Origin: Flagellimonas allohymeniacidonis
GTDB taxonomy: Bacteria > Bacteroidota > Bacteroidia > Flavobacteriales > Flavobacteriaceae
DNA length: 64,000 bases
Direction of reading: 5' to 3'
Assembly (NCBI RefSeq): GCF_004296335.1
Contig: NZ_SGIU01000001.1
Span: 783,290-847,289 of the forward strand
Position numbers and translations under genes: made by a program. Numbering within the stretch: position 1 is the stretch's first letter; every line of letters starts with the position of its first letter. The notes under the pieces are model-generated. The model was given only the letters and a program-made list of their open reading frames with translations, was not told the origin of the DNA and did no database searches. This document shows positions 16,500-25,421 of the stretch, piece after piece.

Positions 16500-17123
16500 A
16501 TGGTGAGTTCAATTAAATTTTCGATTTTCATTTTTCTGATTTTGGCAAATTTTAGTTGTCAAAATTCGGAGCAGAGAACTTCAAAAAAAGTGGAAAAGGA
16601 TTTCGGTCTTTTCCCAAACGAAAATGATAGCCTTGCGGTAGAGTTGAAATTTGCTGAGTATAATAACTGGAGAGAACTACTTGAACGAACCGAAAGAATT
16701 GTTTGTAATGATAGCCTTCCCAAAATAACCATTGAAAACGATAGTCTAATTAAACGGGTTTATTTCAAAAACCCATGTTGGGAAGAAGTAATTTGTGTTT
16801 TGACCAAACAAAGAAACATTATTCAAATACATAATGACACAATTAGTAAATATGACCAACTATTGTACCCGTTGGATAGTTTGGGTTCTGTTTTGAGGAG
16901 AGATTTTGAGAACAATGGAAAAGTACCATCGTTAAGTGAAACCTCTGAAAAACTAATGTTTGCCATATCTTACGACAATGACTGGATTGAAAGATTACCC
17001 GTGACATTGAAAAGGCTAACCAAGGAATATGAAAAAGTCACAGACAGCATTGTTTTAAAAGTATGGTTGAATGAAAAACTGGAAACTCCTCCACCTCCAC
17101 CTCCACCTGACTCCTTAGAGTAA
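16500..17123 (+). CDS. Lipoprotein with C-terminal polyproline
   Basis: 207 residues, not recognised. The signal M-V-S-S-I-K-F-S-I-F-I-F-L-I-L-A-N-F-S-C gives a lipidated Cys20. Two further Cys pairs suggest a folded periplasmic domain. It ends in seven consecutive prolines before D-S-L-E. The gene opens 17 bp after a GTT at the end of an R2 spacer, but the expected complementary closing block is not found: AACTGCCAAC at 17142-17151 does not match. This unit is therefore decayed or rearranged. Confidence 0.7.
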   Translation: MVSSIKFSIFIFLILANFSCQNSEQRTSKKVEKDFGLFPNENDSLAVELKFAEYNNWRELLERTERIVCNDSLPKITIENDSLIKRVYFKNPCWEEVICVLTKQRNIIQIHNDTISKYDQLLYPLDSLGSVLRRDFENNGKVPSLSETSEKLMFAISYDNDWIERLPVTLKRLTKEYEKVTDSIVLKVWLNEKLETPPPPPPPDSLE

Positions 17124-17301
17124 ATCTTTTGCTCCTCCAATAACTGCCAACGCCCTTTTCAAAAAATTCGTTTACAAGAAGAATAGCGTTTCATTTTTCC
17201 GATTTCCTTGACAGCTTTCCCTGCTCGTCCCCATTACTTCTTAATATTTACTATTTTAGTCGACTATGTCAATATTTATAGACCGCTGGATAGTTAAATA
17301 A

Positions 17302-19548
17302 ATGGAAACTACACCAAAAAAAGGTATTCAGGGATTAATTGAAAATTGGCAAAGTGATTTAATCGCAGCGGTGAGTGTCGCACTCATTGCGTTACCTCTT
17401 TCATTAGGTATTGCTTTGGCAGCAGGAGCACCTGCCATGTCCGGTGTCTTTTCAGCAATCGTTGGTGGTGTGGTCACAACCCTCTATCGGGGGGGTCACA
17501 TATCGGTCAACGGACCTGCCAAAGGAGTTATTGGGGTTATCCTTTTGGGTATTGCATTAATGGACGATGGTTCGGGCCAGGCGTTTAATTATGTATTGGC
17601 AGCAGTGGTGGTTTCGGGCGCAATTCAAATGCTATTGGGGATATTGAAATTGGGTCGATTGGCGGACATTTTTCATTCTTCGGTGATACACGGCATTTTG
17701 GCAGCCATCGGAATTATCATAGTTGCCAAACAGATCCATGTGGCCATGGGCACACATTCTGATAGTCCGAGCATTATACAAAACCTCATCGACGCGGTTG
17801 TACTCTTACCTCAAGCCAATCCTTTTGTGTTGATCATTGCTTTGGCCGGATTGCTTTTACTACTGTTTCATTCCAAAATCAGTTACCGGATATTCCATCT
17901 TTTACCCGCTCCCATGTGGGTCATAGCCCTTTCCATTCCCTTTGTCTACGCCTTCAACTTCTTTGACCAACAAACCCTTTCATTCTTTGGAAAAGCCTAT
18001 GAGGTGGGACCTCATCTGTTGTTGGACATTCCTGATACTATAATGGATTCAGTTATGCACCCCAACTTTGGCAAAATTGATACGCTTGAATTCTGGACCA
18101 CTGTATTTTCCATTTTGATCATAACCAGTATAGAATCCTTGGCCATTGCAAAAGCTGTGGACAAAATTGACCCCTATCAGCGAAAGACGGATTTGAACAA
18201 AGATTTAACGGGTATTGGATTGAGTACCATGGTGGCTGGTTTGATTGGAGGTTTGCCCATCATTGCCGTGATTATTCGAAGTACGGTCAATATCCACAAT
18301 GGTGCGAAAACAAAGTGGTCCAATATGTACCAAGGACTTTTGTTGCTACTTTTTATTGTGGTACTGAGCCCCATAATGAGACAGGTACCGCTATGTGCTT
18401 TTGCTATTTTACTCGTTTATACCGGATTTAAATTGGCATCGCCGGGGGTCTTCAAACAAGCTTACAATCAAGGAACTGAGCAACTCATATTCTTTATGGG
18501 AACGATGGTTTTAACCCTCTATACCAATTTATTAATTGGTTTACTTGGTGGATTATTATTGGCACTGGTCACCCACATGCTATTGGCGAGGCTTTCCATC
18601 CCTCAATTTTTTAAAATGGTGTATAAGTCTCGTACAAAATTGTTGAAACGTGAAGATGGCAGTTTCGATTTAAAAATTAGAGGGATTGCGAATTTCTTGG
18701 GCATTTTAAAAGTTGACAAACTAGTGGCTCAAATCCCTTCTGGGGCAGATGTCAATATTGATTTATCAGAAACAAGATTGGTAGGCATGACCTATATGGA
18801 CTATCTGGTGGAATACTTAAAGATACAAAAGGCTACGGGCGGTGAGGTCTATATAACAGGATTGGATTCACATGTTTCATCATCTACACACAATAGAGCT
18901 TTAAAAATTAGTTTGACCGGTTCTGCCACCAATTTATCACAAAGGCAAAAACGATTACGAAATTTAGCAAGTGAGAAAGGTTATCAATACACAAGTCAAG
19001 TTGATTGGAATACGATTTATCTAAAGAAGTTCCACTTTTTTGAAATAAGACCTATTGAACGCAAATACAATTGTCTCAAAGGAACATTTAAAGATTTGGG
19101 TGTGTCTTGGGAAATTGCGGATGTAATATTTAATGAAGGTCAGGCTTTTACAGCTGAAACGTTCAATACAACGCTAATGGTCTTAAAATTGAATAAAAAA
19201 ATACCCGTTTTCACGATGGAAAAAGAAAGGGTACTAGAAAAATTATTTGACCGGGTGATGGCATTTACGGGCTATAAAGACATTGATTTTGAGATGTATC
19301 CGGATTTTTCTAAAAAATTCCTGCTTATGGGGAACAATGAATCTGAGATTCGGTCATTTTTTACAGATGAAATCATTCGCTTTTTCGAAAATCATCAGAT
19401 TTATCATTTAGAAAGCAATGGTGAGGCACTGGTTATTTTTAATAAAATTAAATTGGCACGTACAGATGAAACCATTGCATTTATAGATTATGCCAAAGAA
19501 TTGGCCACGCTCTTAGATGCAAAAAAAAGCATAACAATTGGGGCTTAA
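17302..19548 (+). CDS. SulP/SLC26-family anion transporter
   Basis: 748 residues. The SulP membrane domain (about 15-430, 10 or more hydrophobic segments) has the family N-P/G-P-A-K-G-V-type motif near residue 71. A STAS-like domain follows at about 455-545. The final 190 residues form a soluble extension with no recognised domain. SulP proteins move sulfate, bicarbonate or other anions; the substrate is not determinable. The gene has a 178-bp upstream region of its own, is longer and less AT-rich than the cassette genes, and may be a resident gene within the region. An R2 element follows its stop. Confidence 0.88.
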   Translation: METTPKKGIQGLIENWQSDLIAAVSVALIALPLSLGIALAAGAPAMSGVFSAIVGGVVTTLYRGGHISVNGPAKGVIGVILLGIALMDDGSGQAFNYVLAAVVVSGAIQMLLGILKLGRLADIFHSSVIHGILAAIGIIIVAKQIHVAMGTHSDSPSIIQNLIDAVVLLPQANPFVLIIALAGLLLLLFHSKISYRIFHLLPAPMWVIALSIPFVYAFNFFDQQTLSFFGKAYEVGPHLLLDIPDTIMDSVMHPNFGKIDTLEFWTTVFSILIITSIESLAIAKAVDKIDPYQRKTDLNKDLTGIGLSTMVAGLIGGLPIIAVIIRSTVNIHNGAKTKWSNMYQGLLLLLFIVVLSPIMRQVPLCAFAILLVYTGFKLASPGVFKQAYNQGTEQLIFFMGTMVLTLYTNLLIGLLGGLLLALVTHMLLARLSIPQFFKMVYKSRTKLLKREDGSFDLKIRGIANFLGILKVDKLVAQIPSGADVNIDLSETRLVGMTYMDYLVEYLKIQKATGGEVYITGLDSHVSSSTHNRALKISLTGSATNLSQRQKRLRNLASEKGYQYTSQVDWNTIYLKKFHFFEIRPIERKYNCLKGTFKDLGVSWEIADVIFNEGQAFTAETFNTTLMVLKLNKKIPVFTMEKERVLEKLFDRVMAFTGYKDIDFEMYPDFSKKFLLMGNNESEIRSFFTDEIIRFFENHQIYHLESNGEALVIFNKIKLARTDETIAFIDYAKELATLLDAKKSITIGA

Positions 19549-19560
19549 GAGGAGTCAATA

Positions 19561-19666
19561 TGCCCCCCCCCGCTCCCTCAAGAAGGCATCTTGTGGCTTA
19601 CGTTAACACTGCTGAAACCCTTTTCGTAACTCGGTAAAGGCCATTTGAACTTTCCTTAGCTTTGTT
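19561..19666. repeat. R2 palindromic spacer, copy 2
   Basis: Follows the SulP stop. A C9 run, CGCTCC, then the hairpin CAAGA-AGGCA-TCTTG (19579-19593), a C-T-G-A-A-A-C-C-C-T-T-T-T segment, and the conserved 3' end CCTTAGCTTT-GTT, after which the hydrolase gene starts. Confidence 0.68.
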
Positions 19667-19687
19667 GCAGCAACCCATGAAATCTAA

Positions 19688-20509
19688 ATGGACCAAATAA
19701 ACTTTAAAAAGAAAACAGGCCTCGTTTTTTTAATCGTACTTCTTTCTATTGGTTTAGCCTATGCGCAAACTCAGAATGAAAATCACAACCCTAATCCCAA
19801 ACCCTCTGAATTATTTCATATACCCTATGTTAGTTCAGGAACATTGAATAGTCCAACACTGTTTTTGGTTCTTCATGGCGATGCGCCCTTTAACAATCCT
19901 TCATATCAATATGGCATCGCCAGACAAATAGCAAATGAGAATAATAATGTTGTTGCCGTAGGGGTTCTAAGACCCGGTTACACGGACAATGAGGGGAACC
20001 GTTCAAAAGGAGAACGGGGCTATACCACGGGAGATAATTATACCAAGGAGGTTTTGGAGTCAATACATAATCTGACTGCCGATTTGAAGAAAAAATACAA
20101 TCCTTCGAAAATAATTTTGGTGGGACATTCGGGCGGAGCCGCCATATCTGCCAACTTAATTGCGCAATATTCAAACACCTATTCCAAGGCGGTACTTGTC
20201 TCCTGCCCTTGTGACCTTCATTTATGGCGAAAGCACATGAAGGGATTACAGCCAGAAGCACGAATTTGGGATATCGAGGTGACAAGCCTTTCTCCCATTG
20301 AAGTGCTCGATAGCATCGATAGTTCAATAGAAATTGTTGTGGTCCATGGAGAGGATGATAAAACCGTACCTCTCAATATTGCTTCAAAATATGTAAAAGC
20401 ATTAAAGGAAAACAACAAGAAAGTCAACTTCGTTATTCTTGAAAACCGAGGTCACGAAATAGCTTTCAACAACAAAATATTTGAAATTATTAAAGCGCTT
20501 GTGGAATAA
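19688..20509 (+). CDS. Exported alpha/beta hydrolase
   Basis: 273 residues. The signal peptide ends near A-Y-A-Q (residue 27). The nucleophile elbow G-H-S-G-G is near residue 145, the acid in H-G-E-D-D near 220, and the catalytic His in N-R-G-H-E near 258. Substrate unknown; the fold is typical of periplasmic esterases or peptidases. It sits alone between two R2 spacers on the same strand, in the style of an array unit, but without a convincing complementary end pair. Confidence 0.8.
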   Translation: MDQINFKKKTGLVFLIVLLSIGLAYAQTQNENHNPNPKPSELFHIPYVSSGTLNSPTLFLVLHGDAPFNNPSYQYGIARQIANENNNVVAVGVLRPGYTDNEGNRSKGERGYTTGDNYTKEVLESIHNLTADLKKKYNPSKIILVGHSGGAAISANLIAQYSNTYSKAVLVSCPCDLHLWRKHMKGLQPEARIWDIEVTSLSPIEVLDSIDSSIEIVVVHGEDDKTVPLNIASKYVKALKENNKKVNFVILENRGHEIAFNNKIFEIIKALVE

Positions 20510-20520
20510 AACTGGTGGTA

Positions 20521-20627
20521 CGACCCCTTGCTATCACAGGATGGCATCTTTTGGTCCACGTTATTGGTGCTGAAGTCCTTTTTGTATCTTGGTAAGGACC
20601 CCAGTAATGCTACGTAGCTGAATTGTT
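20521..20627. repeat. R2 palindromic spacer, copy 3 (degenerate)
   Basis: The hairpin half is degenerate (CACAGGATGGCATCTTTTGG). The conserved block CTGAAGTCCTTTTTGTATCTTGGTAAGGAC (20570-20598) has GTCC/GGAC arms, and the 3' end is GTAGCTGAATT-GTT. An alternative TTG start of the next gene (20623) would overlap this element. Confidence 0.62.
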
Positions 20628-20649
20628 CCTCACAAGAAATCGAAAAAAA

Positions 20650-21543
20650 GTGTACAAAGTTTCAATACTTATAGCCGTTGTGCTGTTTCAAGCCAATTGG
20701 GCCTTGGGTCAACACAAAGCCGTATGGGTAGAAAGATGCCTTACCGAAACTACTCATGAAGACCGCTATGCCTCCTATTCCCCAAATGGGGAATGGATCG
20801 TATTCGAATCGAACCGAGATGGAAACTGGGACATCTATATGATGAATTCGCAAGGCGAGAATGTAAAAAGGCTTACCTACAATGAATCAGAGGATAGAAG
20901 ACCAAGTTGGCATCCTAATGGAGAAAAGGTGTTGTTCGAATCCAACAGAAATGGGAGCAATGAATTATTTACCCTTAACCTAAGAAGTGGGAAAGAAAAA
21001 AAATTAAAGCAAAACACCAAAGATGGGGAGTTTGTGTTTGCGTCCTATTCCCCCAATGGAAAAAGAATAGCGGTCAGCTTGAGGGAATCGGAACAAAAAA
21101 GCAAAATTGTCCTCCTTTCCAAAAAGGGCAAGAGGGTTAAAACAATAATTGAAAATGGGAAGCGGAATTTTTATCCAAGATGGTCTAAAGATGGAAAGGA
21201 AATTGTCTATTTCTCAAGAAAAGACACGGACAACAAGGACGATGAAATTTACGGCATAAATTTAGAGACAGGTGTGGAAGCCAGACTTACCCTTTGGAAA
21301 ACACACAACTTCTGTCCTTCATGGTCCTTTGACAATTCGCAGATAGTTTATGTGACATCCATGGAAGGTTCAAGACCCGAGATTTTTATTATGGATCGGG
21401 ATGGCAACAACAAAACGCAAATAACGCACAACGAAGAAGGGGACACATTACCCAATTGGCATCCTAAAGAAAATAGGATTTTGGTAACGGCCTATAGGAA
21501 TGGGAATTATCAAATTTGTGAATTGGAGTTGTCGGAGAAATGA
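20650..21543 (+). CDS. TolB-like beta-propeller (PD40) exported protein
   Basis: 297 residues from the GTG at 20650, chosen because it gives M-Y-K-V-S-I-L-I-A-V-V-L-F-Q-A-N-W-A-L-G-Q as signal; a TTG 27 bases upstream is possible. At least five blades repeat the PD40 pattern Y-S-P-N-G-x-x-I-x-F-x-S-N-R, with W-S-F-D and W-H-P variants. Such propellers bind partner proteins or carbohydrates in the periplasm. No partner is adjacent, as the gene is alone between R2 spacers. Confidence 0.85.
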   Translation: MYKVSILIAVVLFQANWALGQHKAVWVERCLTETTHEDRYASYSPNGEWIVFESNRDGNWDIYMMNSQGENVKRLTYNESEDRRPSWHPNGEKVLFESNRNGSNELFTLNLRSGKEKKLKQNTKDGEFVFASYSPNGKRIAVSLRESEQKSKIVLLSKKGKRVKTIIENGKRNFYPRWSKDGKEIVYFSRKDTDNKDDEIYGINLETGVEARLTLWKTHNFCPSWSFDNSQIVYVTSMEGSRPEIFIMDRDGNNKTQITHNEEGDTLPNWHPKENRILVTAYRNGNYQICELELSEK

Positions 21544-21546
21544 TAT

Positions 21547-21646
21547 CCCCCCCTACCACAAGATGATCTTGTGGTCCCGCTATAATCACTAAAGTCCTTT
21601 TTGTATCTTGCTAAAGACCTTAAAAACGGTCCTTAGCTTAGTTGTT
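21547..21646. repeat. R2 palindromic spacer, copy 4
   Basis: Contains the perfect hairpin CCACAAGAT-G-ATCTTGTGG (21556-21574). The AAGTCCTTTTTGTATCTTG block follows, then a second stem GACC/GGTC, and the 3' end CCTTAGCTTAGTT-GTT. The final GTT (21644-21646) opens unit 5, showing that an R2 element also ends exactly at a unit boundary. Confidence 0.8.
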
Positions 21647-21676
21647 GGGTAACATTAAAAAAATAATTACGCAATC

Positions 21677-22477
21677 ATGAAAAAAAATGATACGTTAACA
21701 TTATTGGCTGTGGGAGCAATTTGTTGGATATTAAGAGTTGTGACCCATGAAGTAATTGGTCATGGCGGATCAAATCTGTTCTTTGGAGGCAAAGCCATTT
21801 CTGTAAGTACAATGTTTTTCAAAGCAAGTCAACCTGATTTTTCTTTTTTACAGCAAAAAGTATTCATTGCTTCTGGTTCAATAATTAATTTGATATTAGG
21901 ATTCACCTCTTTCTATTTTTTTAAAAAACAAAAAACAAAAAACTCATGGAAAGGATACTTCTTATGGATAACATCAATAATATTTATTTTAAATACAGGA
22001 GGTTACATTGCTTTTAGCCAATTCTTGAGTTCTGGAATGGATTGGTCTGTATTTTTAAAAGGTTTATCACCTTTATGGCTATGGAAAACACTTGAACTTA
22101 TTGTTGGTGTTTCTCTTATTTATGTTGGATTTAAAATTGCTGTTAATTACAAAAGAGTCTTCTTTTTTAAGGGTATTACGAACCGGTATGAGAAAAAAAT
22201 CTTAGTCTTACCCTATATATCTGCAACACTTGTTTCAGTTATAGCAGCTTTAAATATGGTTTCTGACAATTTAGGCCTTTTAGTTTTAGGGGCGTTTGGA
22301 AATAGTTTTTTCTTCCTAAGCCCCATGCTAATTGCAGCTTTCATAAAAGTACCCACAACTTTAAATAAAGAAATTGCAGATAAACCAACATTGACAAGAA
22401 ATTATTGGCTAATTTCCATAGCCTCTTTTCTTACATTACTGTTTATTTTGGTATTATCTAGAGAAATATATTTTTAA
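21677..22477 (+). CDS. Integral membrane protein with HExxxH motif (unit 5 cargo)
   Basis: 266 residues with about six hydrophobic segments. T-H-E-V-I-G-H-G-G near residues 27-35 lies inside or next to the first one. This resembles membrane metalloprotease motifs (HExxH), but with three residues between Glu and His, so catalysis is uncertain. AT-rich. The unit is bracketed by GTT-GGGTAAC-ATT (21644-21656) and AAC-GTTGCCC-AAC (22532-22544), with 6 of 7 complementary. The 54 bp between stop and closing motif is longer than in other units. Confidence 0.7.
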   Translation: MKKNDTLTLLAVGAICWILRVVTHEVIGHGGSNLFFGGKAISVSTMFFKASQPDFSFLQQKVFIASGSIINLILGFTSFYFFKKQKTKNSWKGYFLWITSIIFILNTGGYIAFSQFLSSGMDWSVFLKGLSPLWLWKTLELIVGVSLIYVGFKIAVNYKRVFFFKGITNRYEKKILVLPYISATLVSVIAALNMVSDNLGLLVLGAFGNSFFFLSPMLIAAFIKVPTTLNKEIADKPTLTRNYWLISIASFLTLLFILVLSREIYF

Positions 22478-22541
22478 GTTGACAATTAGTAGTACATACA
22501 AATAGTTATTTAGATAGTGGAGCAGTTTAAAAACGTTGCCC

Positions 22542-22723
22542 AACAAGGCTATAAGTAACCAGCCCGAAAGACCCGGTCTGGCGGGTTGCTAGTTCTCGCT
22601 TACTTCTGAATCCCAATAGCTATCGGGACGCGGATTTTCAACTTGGTGTGTACCTGCCTGCCGGCAGGCAGGCTTGCAAAAGTTAATTACTAAAACACAC
22701 AACTACTCATAGCCCAGACCGTT
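22542..22723. repeat. R1 palindromic spacer, copy 4, enlarged by nested palindromes
   Basis: 182 bp from AAC to GTT. It keeps the R1 outer arms (GGCTATAAGTAA and AACTACTCATAGCC), T-A-C-T-T-C-T-G-A-A and G-G-T-G-T-G-T-A-C stretches, and the 3' end CATAGCC-CAGACC-GTT. Relative to copy 1, three extra palindromes are inserted: an AACCAGCCCG...CGGGTT block, CCCAATAGCTATCGGG, and the 20-bp perfect palindrome CCTGCCTGCCGGCAGGCAGG (22653-22672). Confidence 0.85.
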
Positions 22724-22745
22724 GTAACCAATACAAAAAAGTGAA

Positions 22746-23336
22746 ATGAAAAAAACAATTTTGAACTGCATAATTCTTTTACTTCTGTTCTCAAGTTGTA
22801 ATAGTCAAACTAAATCAAGTCCGGAAACTCTTAAAATAGAAGAATTTAATTGGACTGTAAATATTCCTGAAAATTTTGAACCAATAAATCAAGCAGTATG
22901 GAATAAAACTTTAAAAAAAGGAATAAATGCGATTGAAAACACTTTTGAAGAAGAAGTAGATAATCAAGCAACAACTATTTTCACATATAAAAATGGGCAG
23001 TTTAATAACTTTGGAGCAAATTGGCAACCCTTTGATATTGAAATTGACGGGGATTACATGGAAACATATTCTGAAGTAAATGAGATGATATATCAAACTT
23101 TTGAGACACAAATGCCTGATGCAAAACTTGACTCTATATCGTCAACTCAAAAAGTAAGCGGATTGGAATTCCAAAGGTTTGATATTTCAATAGATTTCCC
23201 TAATGGCATAAAAATGAAAACCATTGGTTTTAGTCGATTATTTGATAAAAAAGAATTCACAATGAATATTACCTCTGTTGATGAAATAATTGGACAAAAA
23301 ATGTTAGACGCATTTCTAAACTCCAAATTTGAATAA
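22746..23336 (+). CDS. Small lipoprotein (unit 6 cargo)
   Basis: 196 residues, not recognised. The signal M-K-K-T-I-L-N-C-I-I-L-L-L-L-F-S-S-C gives lipidated Cys18. The remainder alternates beta-like hydrophobic stretches and looks like a compact periplasmic domain. Unit ends GTT-GTAACCA-ATA (22721-22733) and TAC-TGGTTAC-AAT (23338-23350) are complementary in 7 of 7 block positions, although the closing AAC has become AAT. AT-rich. Function unknown. Confidence 0.72.
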   Translation: MKKTILNCIILLLLFSSCNSQTKSSPETLKIEEFNWTVNIPENFEPINQAVWNKTLKKGINAIENTFEEEVDNQATTIFTYKNGQFNNFGANWQPFDIEIDGDYMETYSEVNEMIYQTFETQMPDAKLDSISSTQKVSGLEFQRFDISIDFPNGIKMKTIGFSRLFDKKEFTMNITSVDEIIGQKMLDAFLNSKFE

Positions 23337-23350
23337 ATACTGGTTACAAT

Positions 23351-23395
23351 ACGGTATATAGCCCCCGCTCCCACAAGATTACATCTTGTGGTTCC
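23351..23395. repeat. R2 spacer, copy 5 (5' half only)
   Basis: CGGTATATAGCC runs straight into CCCGCTCC and the perfect hairpin CCACAAGAT-TAC-ATCTTGTGG (23371-23391). The terminator-like and 3' parts of R2 are absent. The element begins exactly at the closing motif of unit 6, so the right half and the next opening GTT have been lost. Confidence 0.7.
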
Positions 23396-23542
23396 ATGTT
23401 CTTACCTTTAGTGCTTTCCGGCCTTGTTTTCCACCCCCTAAATACCGCTCGAATCATGACGGTTGTCATCGTTAATTCGATGGTAATTCCGTATTATCCG
23501 ACATCTATTTCCTTTAGTATCAATCGAATAAAATCTTCAGTC

Positions 23543-25377
23543 ATGAGGTACAACACTATCATAATTGGGGGTGGCCTTGCTGGATTGACCGCAGGAGCCA
23601 CCTTGACCAAATTCGGAAAGAAAGTCCTATTACTGGAACAACACTACAAGCCTGGAGGCTGTGCCACCACTTTTAAGCGGGGCGATTTCATCATTGAGGT
23701 CGGCCTGCATGAAATGAGCGGCTTGGTAGAGAACGGCAACGTCAGAAACGTCTTTAAGATGTTGGACGTGGATAAACATGTCGAATTTTTGCAGGTACCC
23801 GAGTTCTATGGGGTGGTATCGGACGGAGAAGACTTTGTTTTTCCGCATGGCTTTGATGCTGCGACCCAAGCGCTCCTAGACAAATATCCTGAGGAGGAAA
23901 AGGGCATAAAAAAGTTTATAAAACTCATTCAGGGCATCCGAAAGGAAGCGCACAGCTTACCGCGTTCGCCCTTAAAGCGCAAGTTGATCTATCCGCTGAT
24001 GCCTTTGCTTTGCCCCAACCTAGTATCAGCAACGAAACATACGGTGGGCTCGTGGCTGGATAAACACATCAACAATGAAAACGCAAAACTGGACCTCGTG
24101 GCCCATATTGCCTACTGGGGCGATGACCCCTACACCTTGTCGATGTTCTATTTTGGGCTACCTTTTTCGGGCTTTATCGAAAGGGGGGGCATTTTATAAA
24201 AGGGGGGTCGCAAAAGCTGTCCGATCATCTGGCGGCCTATATTGAGAAGCATGGCGGCACCGTTTTATTGGGTAAAAAGGTGCAGAAAATTGTTACCAAC
24301 AACGGGCAAGCAACAGGTGTAACCTTTCGCGATACCTTTAGAAAGGAAGACCCACCCGTAACCGTGAATTGTGACAATGTCATTGCGAATTGTGCCATGC
24401 CCATAGTGCCGAGCTTACTGGATGAGCCCTATGCCAGTGCGCTTGGGAAAAAGATAGATGCACACCCCAATTCCACCTCGTTGCTCTGTATGTATTTGGG
24501 CTTTAAGCAAAAAGTAGATCAGTTTGGGGTTAAATACTATTCGAACTTTATTCAAGGTGATGATGTAAAACGTCTAAAAGATGTACACCCCAATCAATTG
24601 GGCGATTGGGCCAAACGCAGTTTCATCTTTGTGGATTATGAAAAGGTCGATGCCGGGCTAGCACCCCCGGATAAAGCTGCCGGGGTAATCTGTGCGGTGG
24701 ATTATCTGAAACAATGGGAAGGTCTTAGCGATGAAGACTATAAGGCCAAAAAAGAAGAAGTGGCCCAGATCTTACTACAACGATTGGATGAAAAATTCCC
24801 TGGAATCAAAGAAAGTGTGGAATACTATGAAGTCTCGACTCCGAAGACCATTAAGCGATACACTTCCAACCCCGGAGGCGCGGTTTACGGTTTTGCACAG
24901 ACGTTGGACTTGACCGCATCCAAACGGTTTCGAAATAATTTCTTGATTCCCAATCTGTATTTTGCTTCGGCCTGGGCATTTCCCGGCGGTGGTTTTGAGG
25001 GCAGCATAATGGCTGGATTCTTGGCGGCCTTGCAAATGAACAAAGACAAGATTTGGACCCCATGTGATGATGCAAAGTTTTCCGATAGCAGAATTGTCGC
25101 GGTAACTGGGCTCGAAACCCTTGACGATGAAACCCTCGAACTACGGTTTGAAAAACCAGACGCGTTTGACCACCAAGAAGGGCAATACGCTATCCTCAAT
25201 CTTAAAGACCCCCAAGTAACAGCACTGGATGTACCCTATCGCTGGCTTCCTTTGGCATCCAATGGTGAGGAGGACCAGTTAAAGTTTAAGATTCAACTCG
25301 ATGGCAGTAGCTTTTCAAAAAGCTGTGAGCGAATCGATATCGGTGATGAGGCAATGGTATTTGGGCCTATGGGCTAG
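23543..25377 (+). pseudogene. CrtI-like NAD(P)/FAD oxidoreductase, frameshifted, with truncated FNR-like C-terminus
   Basis: The ATG at 23543 starts a dinucleotide-binding motif G-G-G-L-A-G-L-T-A and P-G-G-C-A-T-T, as in phytoene desaturase/retinol saturase-type enzymes. The frame stops at 24199. The rest continues in another frame to 25377 with F-I-K-G-G-S-Q-K-L-S and the C-terminal G-S-I-M-A-G-F. One extra G in the G7 run at 24183-24189 would restore E-R-G-G-H-F-I-K-G-G across the junction, so a single base appears lost. After about 500 residues a ferredoxin-reductase-like FAD barrel begins (G-Q-Y-A-I-L, R-W-L-P-L-A-S) but ends at V-F-G-P-M-G, where an NAD-binding half would normally continue; an R2 hairpin follows within 10 bp. 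Sequencing error, phase variation or true decay are all possible. Confidence 0.75.
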
Positions 25378-25384
25378 TAGGAAC

Positions 25385-25420
25385 TCCCCCGCTCCCGCAA
25401 GATTGAATCTCGTAGTCCAC
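25385..25420. repeat. R2 hairpin, copy 6 (5' part)
   Basis: CCCCCGCTCCCGCAAGAT-TGA-ATCTCGTAG: the R2 start and hairpin with two mismatches. It lies between the converging ends of the oxidoreductase and the cupin remnant and marks the point where the oxidoreductase is truncated. Confidence 0.65.
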
Positions 25421-25421
25421 G

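Noticed and set aside
17142-17191. AACTGCCAAC...AACGC...GCGTT after the polyproline lipoprotein as a seventh closing site
   Set aside because: The 7-base block does not complement the opening GTTGCTGTGC of that unit; only 5-bp AACGC/GCGTT ends pair, which is too weak.
20570-20598. TTTTTGTATCTTGG in R2 as a proven promoter
   Set aside because: It resembles a -7 box but has GG in place of TG at the end and no consistent -33 element across copies; kept only as a possibility.
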